A stretch of 64,000 nucleotides of DNA. It comes from an uncultured Porticoccus sp. (GTDB lineage Bacteria > Pseudomonadota > Gammaproteobacteria > Pseudomonadales > Porticoccaceae). A model generated the notes under the pieces. It was not told the origin of the DNA, made no database searches, and worked only from the letters and a program-made list of their open reading frames with translations. The DNA is taken from assembly GCF_913061305.1 (NCBI RefSeq), contig NZ_CAJXST010000005.1, positions 1 to 64,000 of the forward strand. The letters are read 5' to 3'. A program made the translations under genes and the position numbers. Shown piece by piece: positions 25,663 through 34,503 of the stretch (positions are counted from its first letter, which is position 1; each line of letters starts with the position of its first letter).

Positions 25663-27372
25663 ATGGCAGACGATAATAAACCGCTCAATTTTATTCAGCA
25701 GTTGATCTCCCGGGAGCTGGCCGATGGCTCGGTGACCAGCGTGGTGACCCGTTTCCCACCAGAACCCAACGGTTATCTGCACCTTGGGCACGCCAAGTCC
25801 ATCTGCCTCAACTTTGGTTTGGCCGAGCAGTTCGGTGGCGCGTGTAACCTGCGTTTTGACGATACCAATCCGGAAAAGGAAGAGGACGAGTACGTCAAGG
25901 CGATTATCGAAGACGTGCGCTGGCTCGGTTTCCAGTGGGCTGGCGAGGTGCGCTACGCCTCCGATTATTTCGAGCAGTTGTACCTGTGGGCCCAGTACCT
26001 GATTCGGGAGGGCAAGGCCTTTGTCTGCGAGCTGAATGGCGAGCAGATGCGCGAATACCGTGGCACCCTTACCGAGCCGGGCAAAAACAGCCCCTGGCGG
26101 GATCGTTCCGTTGAAGACAATCTGGTGCTGCTGGAACAGATGAAGGCCGGTGCCATTGACGAGGGCCACATGACCCTGCGGGCCAAAATTGACATGGCGT
26201 CGCCCAATATCAACCTGCGCGACCCGGTGTTGTACCGGATCAAGAAAAGGTCCCATCACCGCACTGGCGACACCTGGAACATCTATCCCTCCTACGATTT
26301 CGCCCACGGCCAGGAAGATGCGATCGAGGGGGTGACCCACTCCATCTGCACACTGGAATTCGCTGCCAACCGACCGCTGTACGAGTGGTTTATCGACAAC
26401 CTGCCAGTGCCGTCAAAGCCGCGCCAGTTCGAGTTCGGCCGGCTCAATCTTAATTACAGCATTACCAGCAAACGCAAGCTCAAACAGCTGGTGGACGAGG
26501 GCCATGTCAGCGGCTGGAATGATCCGCGCATGCCGACACTCTCCGGTCTGCGCCGTCGCGGCGTAACCCCCCGGGCAATTCGCAATTTCTGTGACAGTCT
26601 GGCGGTGGCCAAAACCGACGGCGTGGTGGACATGGCCCAGTTCGAGCACTTTATCCGCGACGATCTCAACGATAACGCTCCGCGAGCCATGTGCGTTCTG
26701 CGTCCTCTGAAAGTGACCCTCACCAATGTGCCCGAGGGCGAGGTGGACATGCGTACTGTGGCCGGTCACCCCAATCGCGATGACCTCGGCGAGCGCCAAT
26801 TGCCCTTTACCCGGGAAATCTATATCGACCGCGAGGACTTCAACGAAGACAGCAGTCTGTCCCGCAAGAAATTCAAGCGGTTGGTGCCCGGCGAGTGGGT
26901 GCGGCTGCGCGGTGCCTGTGTCATTCAGGCCAACGAAGTGGTGAAGGATGACCGTGGCGAGATCGTCGAGATTCTGGCAGAAATGATTCCCGGCACTCAC
27001 GGCGAAGACCCGCCCGAGGGCATTCGTCCCCGCGGTGTGGTTCACTGGGTATCCGCGACGGAGTGCGTGGACTGTGAAGTGCGGCTCTATGACCGGCTGT
27101 TCAGCGATCCGGCGCCGGACGCGGGCGATCGCAACTTCCTCGACTTCATCAACCCGGCATCGCTGACGGTATTGTCCGGTTGCAAGGGCGAAATCGGTCT
27201 TGCAGAGGCCGTTGCAGGGGATAACTACCAGTTCGAGCGGGAAGGTTATTTCTGTCTCGACAGCCACTACAGCAGCGCTGACAAGCTTGTGTTCAACCGC
27301 ACCATTGGCCTGAAATCTGCGTGGGCTGTCATGTCGCTAGAACCACTGCAAGTTGAAGCTAGAGGAAGTTGA
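25663..27372 (+). CDS. glnS: glutamine--tRNA ligase
   Basis: GlnRS charges tRNA-Gln. The 569-residue class I synthetase shows the HIGH-type motif in PPEPNGYLHLGHAKS, the family run RFDDTNPEKEEDEYVKAI, and the KMSKS-type motif TSKRKL. Two C-terminal anticodon-binding beta-barrels follow. I chose ATG 25663 (MADDNKPLNFIQQLIS), which matches the family N-terminus; ATG 25642 would put the GGAGG directly against the start. The gene precedes cysS, as in Pseudomonas. Confidence 0.96.
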   Translation: MADDNKPLNFIQQLISRELADGSVTSVVTRFPPEPNGYLHLGHAKSICLNFGLAEQFGGACNLRFDDTNPEKEEDEYVKAIIEDVRWLGFQWAGEVRYASDYFEQLYLWAQYLIREGKAFVCELNGEQMREYRGTLTEPGKNSPWRDRSVEDNLVLLEQMKAGAIDEGHMTLRAKIDMASPNINLRDPVLYRIKKRSHHRTGDTWNIYPSYDFAHGQEDAIEGVTHSICTLEFAANRPLYEWFIDNLPVPSKPRQFEFGRLNLNYSITSKRKLKQLVDEGHVSGWNDPRMPTLSGLRRRGVTPRAIRNFCDSLAVAKTDGVVDMAQFEHFIRDDLNDNAPRAMCVLRPLKVTLTNVPEGEVDMRTVAGHPNRDDLGERQLPFTREIYIDREDFNEDSSLSRKKFKRLVPGEWVRLRGACVIQANEVVKDDRGEIVEILAEMIPGTHGEDPPEGIRPRGVVHWVSATECVDCEVRLYDRLFSDPAPDAGDRNFLDFINPASLTVLSGCKGEIGLAEAVAGDNYQFEREGYFCLDSHYSSADKLVFNRTIGLKSAWAVMSLEPLQVEARGS

Positions 27373-27423
27373 ATTCACCGCGGGCCGGGCAAATGGTCCC
27401 AATTAATGAAAGAACTGAATACC

Positions 27424-28821
27424 ATGGCACTGACTCTATACAACACCCTGACTCGGCAGAAAGAAGTCTTCAAACCCATCGAGGCGGGCAAGATTCGCAT
27501 GTACGTCTGCGGTATCACCGTTTACGACTACTGCCACATCGGTCACGCCCGGGTACTGGTGGCGTTTGACGTGATCACCCGCTACCTGAGAACCCGGGGC
27601 TGGGACGTCACCTACGTGCGCAATATTACCGACATCGACGACAAGATTCTCAACCGTGCCAACGACAACGGCGAACCCTATACGGCGCTCACCGACCGCA
27701 TGATCGACGCCATGCACGGGGACGAGGATGCCCTCGGCGTGCTGCGGCCCGACCTGGAACCCCGCGCCACTGCCTACATGGACGATATCCTCGCCATGGT
27801 GCAGATTCTGGTGGACAACCATTACGCCTACGCCGCCGACAATGGCGATGTCTACTACCGGGTCAGCCGGTTTGCCGACTACGGCAAACTCAGTGGTCGC
27901 AACCCCGAAGACCTGCTGGCCGGTGCCCGCGTCGAGGTGGACGAAGCCAAGGAAGACCCCCGTGATTTTGCCCTCTGGAAAAGCGCCAAACCCGGCGAAG
28001 TGAGCTGGCAGTCTCCCTGGGGACCCGGTCGTCCCGGCTGGCATATCGAGTGCTCTGCCATGTCCACCTGTTGTCTGGGTGACACCTTCGACATCCACGG
28101 TGGTGGGCCGGATCTGCCGTTTCCCCACCACGAAAACGAAATTGCCCAGAGCGAAGCCGCCACCGGTAAAAAATACGTGCATTACTGGATGCACGCCGGT
28201 GCGGTGCGAGTGGACAACGAGAAAATGTCCAAGTCACTGAACAACTTCTTCACCATCCGCGAAGTGCTGAAAAAATACCATCCGGAAGTGGTGCGCTACT
28301 TCCTGCTGTCCAGCCACTACCGCAGCCCCATCAACTATTCCGAAGAGAATCTGATTGAGGCCAAGGGTGGCCTCGACCGTTTCTACACCGCGTTGCTTCC
28401 CTTTACCGGGGTAGCTCCGGCGCAACTCGCTACGCTGGAAGCCAGCGACTACTACTGTCGTTTTGTCGAATCCATGGATGACGACTTCAACACCCGCGAT
28501 GCACTGGCCGCCATGTATGACCTGGTGCGGGACATGAACACCTGTGCCAAAACCGACCCGGCGCAGGCGGCGAAATTGGCTGCCGAGTTAAAAGCGCTGG
28601 GCGGTGTGTTCGGTATCTTCACGGTGGAACCCAAAACCTTCCTGCAGGGGATCGCCAGCGATGGCCCGGACGCCGAACAAATCGAAACACTGATTGCCGA
28701 GCGCGTCGCTGCCAAGAAAAATCGCGACTTTGCCCGCGCCGACCAGATTCGCGATGACCTGGCGGCGCAGGGTGTCGTTCTCGAAGACTCCAGAGAAGGC
28801 ACCACATGGAGAAGGGAGTAA
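27424..28821 (+). CDS. cysS: cysteine--tRNA ligase
   Basis: CysRS charges tRNA-Cys. The 465-residue class I enzyme holds [17 protein letters not shown] (HIGH motif and first zinc Cys), [21 protein letters not shown] (further zinc ligands) and KMSKSLNN. The DALR-type and C-terminal anticodon domains follow. ATG 27424 gives [14 protein letters not shown] as in the family; ATG 27406 would add six residues. It lies 51 bases after glnS on the same strand. Confidence 0.96.
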   Translation: MALTLYNTLTRQKEVFKPIEAGKIRMYVCGITVYDYCHIGHARVLVAFDVITRYLRTRGWDVTYVRNITDIDDKILNRANDNGEPYTALTDRMIDAMHGDEDALGVLRPDLEPRATAYMDDILAMVQILVDNHYAYAADNGDVYYRVSRFADYGKLSGRNPEDLLAGARVEVDEAKEDPRDFALWKSAKPGEVSWQSPWGPGRPGWHIECSAMSTCCLGDTFDIHGGGPDLPFPHHENEIAQSEAATGKKYVHYWMHAGAVRVDNEKMSKSLNNFFTIREVLKKYHPEVVRYFLLSSHYRSPINYSEENLIEAKGGLDRFYTALLPFTGVAPAQLATLEASDYYCRFVESMDDDFNTRDALAAMYDLVRDMNTCAKTDPAQAAKLAAELKALGGVFGIFTVEPKTFLQGIASDGPDAEQIETLIAERVAAKKNRDFARADQIRDDLAAQGVVLEDSREGTTWRRE

Positions 28822-28879
28822 ATATCCTAAAGGGGTTCAGTTAAAAGCTAACTTTCCCGCAAGAGGGTAAGATAGGCTG

Positions 28880-29761
28880 ATGAACTACGTAGAACCCCTT
28901 TTTCGTCCCCCCAGCGAGGCCCGCTCGCTGATTCTGCAGGTCACCAACGGCTGTTCCTGGAATCGCTGCACCTTCTGCGAGATGTACACCGCCCCGCAGA
29001 AAAAATTCAGCGTCAAACCCCAGTCGGAGATTGAACAGGAACTGCAACAGGTGGCCAGCAGCGGCTACCCCGTGCGCCGGGTATTTCTGGCCGACGGCGA
29101 CGCCATGACTTTGTCCTTTCGCCGCCTCAGGGAGCTTCTGCTGGCTATCCGCCAACATTTTCCGGATGTGCAGCGCATTTCCTCGTACTGTCTGCCCCGC
29201 AACCTGAAAAACAAATCCGTGGATGAACTGGCGGAGCTGCAACAGCTCGGCCTCAGCCTGATGTACGTGGGCTGTGAATCTGGCGACGATTTGGTATTGG
29301 AAAAAATTGATAAGGGCGAAACCTACGCCTCGTCACTGGACGCGCTACACAAGATCAAACAAGCGGATATGAAAAGCTCGGTGATGATCCTCAACGGCCT
29401 CGGCGGCCAGCAATATTCCGAGCAGCACGCCATCAACTCCGCGAAATTAATGAACCAGGCCCAACCGGAATTTCTCTCCACCCTGGTGGTGAGCTTCCCA
29501 ATGGGTGAAGCGCGTTTTCAAGAGGGGTTTGGTGGCGAATTCCAACCGCTGACCCAGCGGCAACTGTTTGGGGAAATGGAAATTCTGCTGGATACCCTGG
29601 AACTGGAGCGCACCGTATTCCGCAGCGACCACGCCTCCAACTACCTGGTCCTGAAAGGCACCCTCAACCGCGATAAAGCGCAGTTGTTGCAGCAGGTGCG
29701 CACCGCTATCCAGCGGCCCGGCGTGATTCCGCTGAGAGAGGAGTGGCAGAGAGGGTTGTAA
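28880..29761 (+). CDS. radical SAM protein with CX4CX2C motif
   Basis: A 293-residue radical SAM protein. The cluster-binding motif is GCSWNRCTFC, with four residues between the first two cysteines instead of the usual three; this spacing recurs in a COG1032-like subfamily whose members read GCSxNxCTFCxMY. SAM-binding stretches FLADGDAMTL and YVGCESGDD follow. Substrate unknown. It follows cysS after 58 bases and could be cotranscribed. After it the base composition turns AT-rich. Confidence 0.85.
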   Translation: MNYVEPLFRPPSEARSLILQVTNGCSWNRCTFCEMYTAPQKKFSVKPQSEIEQELQQVASSGYPVRRVFLADGDAMTLSFRRLRELLLAIRQHFPDVQRISSYCLPRNLKNKSVDELAELQQLGLSLMYVGCESGDDLVLEKIDKGETYASSLDALHKIKQADMKSSVMILNGLGGQQYSEQHAINSAKLMNQAQPEFLSTLVVSFPMGEARFQEGFGGEFQPLTQRQLFGEMEILLDTLELERTVFRSDHASNYLVLKGTLNRDKAQLLQQVRTAIQRPGVIPLREEWQRGL

Positions 29762-29983
29762 TTGCGAACCGGCATAAACGAAGCAATGGATTCAGGAAAA
29801 GCATATTTCGCCATGCCAGCCTCATTCATGGATTCTGTCGCACCTCCCATCCAGAGTGGCAGCAGAATTAAAGAGGGCTTGTCCACTTTAATAAAATATT
29901 TATTCCAATGTGAAAAATAACAGCTTGTTATTCAAAAAGTTAAAGGGGTTTGTTTTGAGTGCTACGAATTATAAGGAATACAC

Positions 29984-30032
29984 TCTAATAATTATTATGT
30001 TGGCAAAGCCATCATTAACGTACTGTTAGAAT
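29984..30032. other. integron recombination site upstream of first cassette (attI- or attC-like)
   Basis: An imperfect palindrome from TCTAATA to TGTTAGA, with an inner hairpin ATGTTGGC-AAA-GCCATCAT. The core GTTAGA at 30025-30030 is the complement of TCTAAC at the left end of the attC after the next gene, which is exactly what is expected at the 5' boundary of a cassette (crossover between G30025 and T30026). Whether it is a worn attC or an attI cannot be said. Confidence 0.55.
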
Positions 30033-30048
30033 CAAATAAGGAACAGAA

Positions 30049-30744
30049 ATGGCATTCGATAAAGATACAAATACGATCACCTTAGGTGGGAATTCTGATT
30101 TCCTCGTAGATTCTGGCGTTTTCTTCATCCATATACTTCGAAAAACAGCTTTGGGTGGGGATGCTTCGGCTGGGCAATTAGAAGATTGGCAAGTAATAGA
30201 AAAATGGCTTGATTGTCGAGGTGGCAATATCACGCCCGTAGAGGAAGAGAAAATCGGTAAGGGATGGAAAGCTTATTTGGCAATAGGTCTTGCACCGTCA
30301 TTCAAACTTCAAGAGGCATTCGATTTCTATGAAAAGCAGTACAAAGAATCCGGTTACTCATTTAAGGAGGTCAAACCACCGACGGAAGTTATGGATGTTT
30401 TCGATCGGTTATTAGCAACAGATAATGAAATCACGACTAAAAAGAATCATGACTGGGCTGAAGAAAAAAAGAAATTTGAGGCTGTTTTAAATAAACTTCC
30501 AAAAAAGAATTTTACATTTAAGCAACGGATTTCATCACTTTCAAAAAATTCAAGAATATTTATTGCTGCTTCTCTTGCTTGGTTTGTCTGGGTGGTTTTC
30601 AGAACCGCCGATGATTGGGAAATATTAGGAATCTATCTCAATGATTGGGATGAAGATATGTTTTTTGCAAATGTAATACTGCCAATTTTGACTGTGTGGT
30701 TAGCATTCAAAACATACAAATGGGTGGCAGGCGCAAGCAAATGA
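30049..30744 (+). CDS. integron cassette protein, unknown, two C-terminal membrane helices
   Basis: A 231-residue protein I do not recognise. Residues 1-165 are soluble, with a charged helical stretch (WAEEKKKFEAVLNKLPKK). Two hydrophobic segments lie at about 171-190 and 205-225, separated by an acidic loop (DDWEILGIYLNDWDEDM). The gene is AT-rich and has its own AAGGAA ribosome site. It sits inside one cassette (about 30026-30818): one ORF on the plus strand, a recombination core just upstream and an attC directly after the stop codon. Confidence 0.7.
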   Translation: MAFDKDTNTITLGGNSDFLVDSGVFFIHILRKTALGGDASAGQLEDWQVIEKWLDCRGGNITPVEEEKIGKGWKAYLAIGLAPSFKLQEAFDFYEKQYKESGYSFKEVKPPTEVMDVFDRLLATDNEITTKKNHDWAEEKKKFEAVLNKLPKKNFTFKQRISSLSKNSRIFIAASLAWFVWVVFRTADDWEILGIYLNDWDEDMFFANVILPILTVWLAFKTYKWVAGASK

Positions 30745-30826
30745 TTCTAACAATCACATCCAGCCGACCCACAAATGCGCCGCTTCGCTCTGCTTTTGCG
30801 GTCGGCTGATGTAAAGCGTTATACGC
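30745..30826 (+). other. integron attC recombination site
   Basis: TCTAACA at 30746-30752 forms the left core; CAGCCGAC pairs with GTCGGCTG as inner arms; GCGTTATACGC carries the right core GTTATAC (30818-30824). The stretch between the arms is itself GC-rich and partly self-complementary. The site starts two bases after the stop codon of the preceding gene, as cassette attC sites do. TTATAC after the crossover point belongs to the next cassette, and its complement GTATAAC stands at the start of that cassette's own attC at 32100. Confidence 0.88.
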
Positions 30827-30848
30827 AATAAGTTTATGAGAAATCTCA

Positions 30849-32105
30849 ATGTTTGGTCTCCAAGAATTATTTGATAAGCAGACAGAAGAGCAGTTTCGCC
30901 CAAACAAGCTAGGCGTTCGCATTCTAGAAAATGGGCTTGAAGGTATCGGTATTTTTATTACTGATTCGCAGAGAACGGATTTAGAAGATCAATTCTCTAA
31001 AATCGATTCGGGTACTTTAAACTTTGATTTTAGCGACGAACAACTTCATGAAGCTGGGTTCTCGTCTGAAGACGAACTTGAACCAAAGCTGAGGGAGGTC
31101 GTTGCAGGTCTTTCGAGTAAGGTTGAAAAATTTTCAAGTAATATAGATGAGACTATGCAAGGTCTGGTAGATAGCGTTACCGACAGTATGGCTGAGTCAA
31201 TTCTACAGACACTTGAAGATCGTATGGATGACATGCTAGATGACCAAGATGCGATTTATCATGTATTTGCCAATAACGTCGAATCAATTTGGGGCGAGCC
31301 CTTAGGTTTGATGCAAGGTCTGATTGTTATCGCTGACGAATCAGCGCAGGGATATGCTACGAGAACTGATGAGTACTTAAAGAATGACCTTATCAAAGAT
31401 CTTTTGGTAAGAATCCATGCAAAATCTGTTCAAGTAGCGAAAGAGATATTGACGTTGTTAAGAAATGGATTTCCAGATGGAGCGCAGGCACGATGGAGAA
31501 CGCTTCATGAGCTTTCAGTAATCAGCGTATTTATTTCCGAGCATGGAGAAGAAGTTGCTGAGCGTTACATCAGCCATGAAGCAATAGACACATACAAAGC
31601 AGCAGTCCAATATAATGACTACTACACTCGTTTAGGTGCTGAGCCAATTTCCCTAGAAGAAATGGAGCGTATGCGGAAAGATTACCTAAAACTACTTGAA
31701 CTGTATGGGCAAAGCTATAGGCATGACTATGGGTGGGCGGCAGATGCACTATCCTTAAAAAAACCAACTTTTCGAGACATAGAATCTTCCATTGCTCTTG
31801 ATCACCATCGCCCCTATTACAAAGCTGCAAGTGCAAATGTTCATGGCAATCCGACAGGCGTTCTGCAAAGTCTCGGCCTATTTCCCGAGGAAGATATTGT
31901 TCTTTCCGGTCCCAGCGACATTGGTCTGACAAGGCCTGCCCAATCAGCAGTTATCTCTTTGAATATTATTACTACAACAATGCTTACCCATGGAGCAAAT
32001 ATTGATTCTATTGTGGTTAGCAAAGCGATTGCCAAATATGGTCGTAAAGTAGAGGATGCATTTATTGCTGTTGAAATGGAAATATCACCTGCAGCTAGCG
32101 TATAA
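30849..32105 (+). CDS. DUF5677 family protein in integron cassette
   Basis: A 418-residue soluble protein. The N-terminal 130 residues are acidic and helical (SSKVEKFSSNIDETMQGL). The C-terminal part matches the DUF5677 family, with LLRNGFPDGAQARWRTLHEL, VFISEHGEEVAERYISHE and the later YYKAASANVHGNPTGVL. DUF5677 proteins are common in mobile DNA and some are thought to act in defence, but the activity is unknown to me. It is the second cassette ORF, 23 bases after the first attC. The stop codon TAA lies inside the left core of its attC. Confidence 0.75.
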   Translation: MFGLQELFDKQTEEQFRPNKLGVRILENGLEGIGIFITDSQRTDLEDQFSKIDSGTLNFDFSDEQLHEAGFSSEDELEPKLREVVAGLSSKVEKFSSNIDETMQGLVDSVTDSMAESILQTLEDRMDDMLDDQDAIYHVFANNVESIWGEPLGLMQGLIVIADESAQGYATRTDEYLKNDLIKDLLVRIHAKSVQVAKEILTLLRNGFPDGAQARWRTLHELSVISVFISEHGEEVAERYISHEAIDTYKAAVQYNDYYTRLGAEPISLEEMERMRKDYLKLLELYGQSYRHDYGWAADALSLKKPTFRDIESSIALDHHRPYYKAASANVHGNPTGVLQSLGLFPEEDIVLSGPSDIGLTRPAQSAVISLNIITTTMLTHGANIDSIVVSKAIAKYGRKVEDAFIAVEMEISPAASV

Positions 32106-32125
32106 CAAGTTGCAGCACGTGGACC
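32100..32125 (+). other. truncated attC site
   Basis: GTATAACAAGTTGCAGCACG and a few following bases look like the left half of an attC (core GTATAAC, then an arm). No matching right arm or GTTRRRY core follows, and unrelated sequence begins at about 32126. A deletion or insertion has cut the array here. Confidence 0.65.
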
Positions 32126-32178
32126 ATGTAGTTCCCCCGTTTTGATGGATACCTTCTGATAACTCAGGAGGTGGCGGT

Positions 32179-32340
32179 ATGCCAAAATACTTTTTGACGC
32201 GATGGAAGAGTCATACAAAGCTCTGGTCATTGAATATTGATTGCTGGTTGATTTTTTCTCGTAGTCATCGCGTTGCCTGGTTTCTGGTGCGTCGCGGCCG
32301 ACACCTCTGTCATACAAGATTCATCGGGTTGTCACGATAG
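32179..32340 (+). CDS. small ORF with strong ribosome site, possibly decayed transposase start
   Basis: A 53-residue frame beginning MPKYFLTRWKSHTK, preceded by AGGAGG eight bases before the ATG. MPKY followed by basic residues resembles the first residues of some IS3-type OrfA proteins, but the rest shows no helix-turn-helix and no similarity I recognise. It sits just past the cut attC, so it may be the scar of an insertion sequence. It might equally be non-coding. Confidence 0.25.
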   Translation: MPKYFLTRWKSHTKLWSLNIDCWLIFSRSHRVAWFLVRRGRHLCHTRFIGLSR

Positions 32341-32387
32341 ACCTCTAGCATCAGTCCTGATGTTAATGATCAGTCTTGGAGGCATAC

Positions 32388-33851
32388 GTGAAAAATACCC
32401 ATAAATTGGTGCTCGCTGCAGCACTGGCCTGGTCCAGCGTGCCAGCAATGGCGGAACAATGTATTGAAGGCGGCACTGTCGATTCCCCGACGCTGACCTG
32501 TACCGCGGTAGACAGTGGCAATATTGACGACGACCGAAACAATCTGTCGGTGACCGTCGAAAGCGATGCGCAGATTGTCCGTACGGAAGGACGCCCGGTG
32601 CAATTGGGCGGGTCGGATCAGTCGGTCGACAATCAGGGCCTGATCGAAAGCGGCGACGATGACGCGATCCGGGGCACGGGTTTGAACCTGACGGTTGACA
32701 ATTCCGGCACTATCCGTGGCGGGGACCGGGGTATCCGCCTTCAGGACGATGCTGACAATTTCACCCTGATCAACCGGGAAAGTGGTGAAATCTTCGCGCG
32801 CAATCAGGCCGTGCGATTGGACAATGGCGATGAACTGGAAAACGCTAACATCACCAATTACGGCCTGATCGAAAGCACCGAGGGCCGCGCCATCCAGAGC
32901 CGCGGACCGGGTGGCACTGTGATTAACCACGGCACGCTGAGGGGCGGCGAGGAAGTGGTCGAAGCGCGAGAGAACTTCACCATTGAGAACCGTGGCACCA
33001 TTGCCATCCGCGGGCTGGAGTGGGATGCGACGAATCGCAGCTGGTCTATAGACGGCTCGATTGCGACCGACGACGAGGACGGTGTGCAGTTCGCCAGCGG
33101 AACGGCGGATAACCACGGCGTGATTCTCGGTACCGATGACGGGATCGACGTCGACGAGGGGCGGGTGCACAACCATGCCACCGGCGTGATTGTCTCCACC
33201 GGATCTGCGAGTGACTCAATGGATGGCGGCAGCGGCATCGACGTGGATACATTATTTGAGCCTACGCAGGGCGATGTCCGCCCCGCAGGCCCACTGACCA
33301 TCATCAACGAAGGCTATATCGAAGGCGTCCGCGCCATCGGCACGGATGAGGCCAGCACCTCCGAGATCACCATCGAGAACAGCGGCACCCTGCGTGGCCG
33401 ATCCGGCACCGCCATCCAGCTTGCCCCCGAACAGGGCGATAGCAGTCTGCTGGTGTCGGGCGACAGCAAGATCTTCGGCGATGTGATCTTTGGTGCGGGC
33501 GACGATCTGCTAACTGTAGAGGGGCTGACCTCGGGCCTGCTGATTAACGGCATCTTCGACGGCGGCGCAGGCAACAACAGCGTTTTTTTGAACGACTACC
33601 TGCTGTCCGACATCCTCTCATTCAAGATCACGGACGATCTGATCAGTCTCTCCCTTGCAATCCTGAACAACGAGGTGCTCTCAGGGCAATTCATAAACTT
33701 TGCCACATGGACCTTTTCTTCTGATGGCCCTTTCTCCACCGAAGAACTCGCAAGCCGGTTTGCGACTCCAGTGCCAACACCCGCGATACTGCCCCTTTTC
33801 CTCCTTGGGCTTGCCGGGATCTGGGCCAGTCGAGCTCGTCTTTTGAAGTAG
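32388..33851 (+). CDS. PEP-CTERM/VPxxP-type sorted exoprotein with beta-helix repeats
   Basis: A 487-residue exported protein: signal peptide to about residue 22 (SVPAMA), then a long series of Asn/Gly/Asp-rich repeats (LTVDNSGTIRGGDRGI, FTIENRGTIAIRG, ITIENSGTLRGRSG), each near 25-45 residues, typical of right-handed beta-helix passengers. The C-terminus has the tripartite sorting signal: VPTPA, a hydrophobic helix (ILPLFLLGLAGIWA) and a basic end (RARLLK). It should be handled by an exosortase encoded elsewhere. The GTG at 32388 has GGAGG six bases upstream. Codon use and GC return to genome-like here. Confidence 0.85.
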   Translation: MKNTHKLVLAAALAWSSVPAMAEQCIEGGTVDSPTLTCTAVDSGNIDDDRNNLSVTVESDAQIVRTEGRPVQLGGSDQSVDNQGLIESGDDDAIRGTGLNLTVDNSGTIRGGDRGIRLQDDADNFTLINRESGEIFARNQAVRLDNGDELENANITNYGLIESTEGRAIQSRGPGGTVINHGTLRGGEEVVEARENFTIENRGTIAIRGLEWDATNRSWSIDGSIATDDEDGVQFASGTADNHGVILGTDDGIDVDEGRVHNHATGVIVSTGSASDSMDGGSGIDVDTLFEPTQGDVRPAGPLTIINEGYIEGVRAIGTDEASTSEITIENSGTLRGRSGTAIQLAPEQGDSSLLVSGDSKIFGDVIFGAGDDLLTVEGLTSGLLINGIFDGGAGNNSVFLNDYLLSDILSFKITDDLISLSLAILNNEVLSGQFINFATWTFSSDGPFSTEELASRFATPVPTPAILPLFLLGLAGIWASRARLLK

Positions 33852-33997
33852 CCGCCGACGCAGGGGGTTCTACCCTCGCGCAATACCCCGGGTCCTGGTT
33901 AAACTTCAAAACATGGTTTTCTCAACCTGTTGAGTACAGTTTAACAAAGGGCCCGGCATCCATTTTGATTGGCGTAGAGCTCATGCCATCGTACCGA

Positions 33998-34022
33998 TTT
34001 ATCGGCGCGCTACGCCGATAAA
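33998..34022. repeat. perfect ten-base hairpin
   Basis: TTTATCGGCG-CGCTA-CGCCGATAAA lies in a gene-free stretch between the first PEP-CTERM gene and the antitoxin remnant. There is no T-run, so it is not a typical terminator. Origin unknown. Confidence 0.6.
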
Positions 34023-34116
34023 CCACTCACTGCGACCCACCTTGCCAGCTTCACAATATAGAAGTGCATTTAAATGTACGCAGGTAATTCCCACGTCAAG
34101 AGTTCACTCAGGTAAA

Positions 34117-34409
34117 GATATCCGCCCGCTTTCTGTGTTTCGGGCGGGTGTCTCCATATTTGTAAAGCAGATCAATGAAACCGGCCGTCCTATGGCGTTA
34201 ACACGAGAGGGCGTGGAGTTGCTGTGCTGGTGGACGTCCGGGAATATGAGAGGATGTAAGGGCGGCTCGAGATGCTGGAGGAGCTTTATAAAGCCGAAGA
34301 GCAGGTTGCCAATGGGGAAGGTATTTCTAATGAAGGTGCAAAATCACGAGTTTTGAGCAGGCTGCTGACCGACTTCCCTGAAAAGTGGACGCGTTGCATT
34401 AGAAATTAG
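34117..34409 (+). pseudogene. broken Phd/YefM-type antitoxin gene
   Basis: The first frame reads DIRPLSVFRAGVSIFVKQIN then ETGRPMALTREG, the usual Phd/YefM N-terminus without its ATG. A one-base deletion near 34210 moves the frame to VAVLVDVREYERM, then a TAA stop stands where Gln would be expected, and the same frame goes on with GRLEMLEELYKAEEQVANGE up to TAG 34407-34409. So there is at least one frameshift and one nonsense change, and the start codon is gone. No partner toxin follows; the PEP-CTERM gene on the other strand begins within 100 bases. Confidence 0.8.
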
Positions 34410-34411
34410 AA

Positions 34412-34436
34412 TAAAAAAGCCCCGCGATGCGGGGCG
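34412..34436 (-). terminator. Rho-independent terminator for the 34.5 kb PEP-CTERM gene
   Basis: On the minus strand GCCCCGC-ATC-GCGGGGC is followed by six T. It lies about 70 bases past the gene's stop. Confidence 0.8.
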
Positions 34437-34503
34437 GACTTCAAGATGAAGCAAGCTGTACTGCCCAGGGGTATTCCCTGGGCGAAACCCGAGTGGTTCC
34501 TGT

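Noticed and set aside
32209-32376. Search for a sigma-54 site upstream of the beta-helix PEP-CTERM gene
   Set aside because: Stretches such as TGGTTTCTGGTGC lack the correct GG/GC spacing.
34042-34356. Plus-strand 104-codon frame as an intact gene
   Set aside because: Only its middle matches Phd/YefM; the rest is out of frame. It is described as a pseudogene instead.
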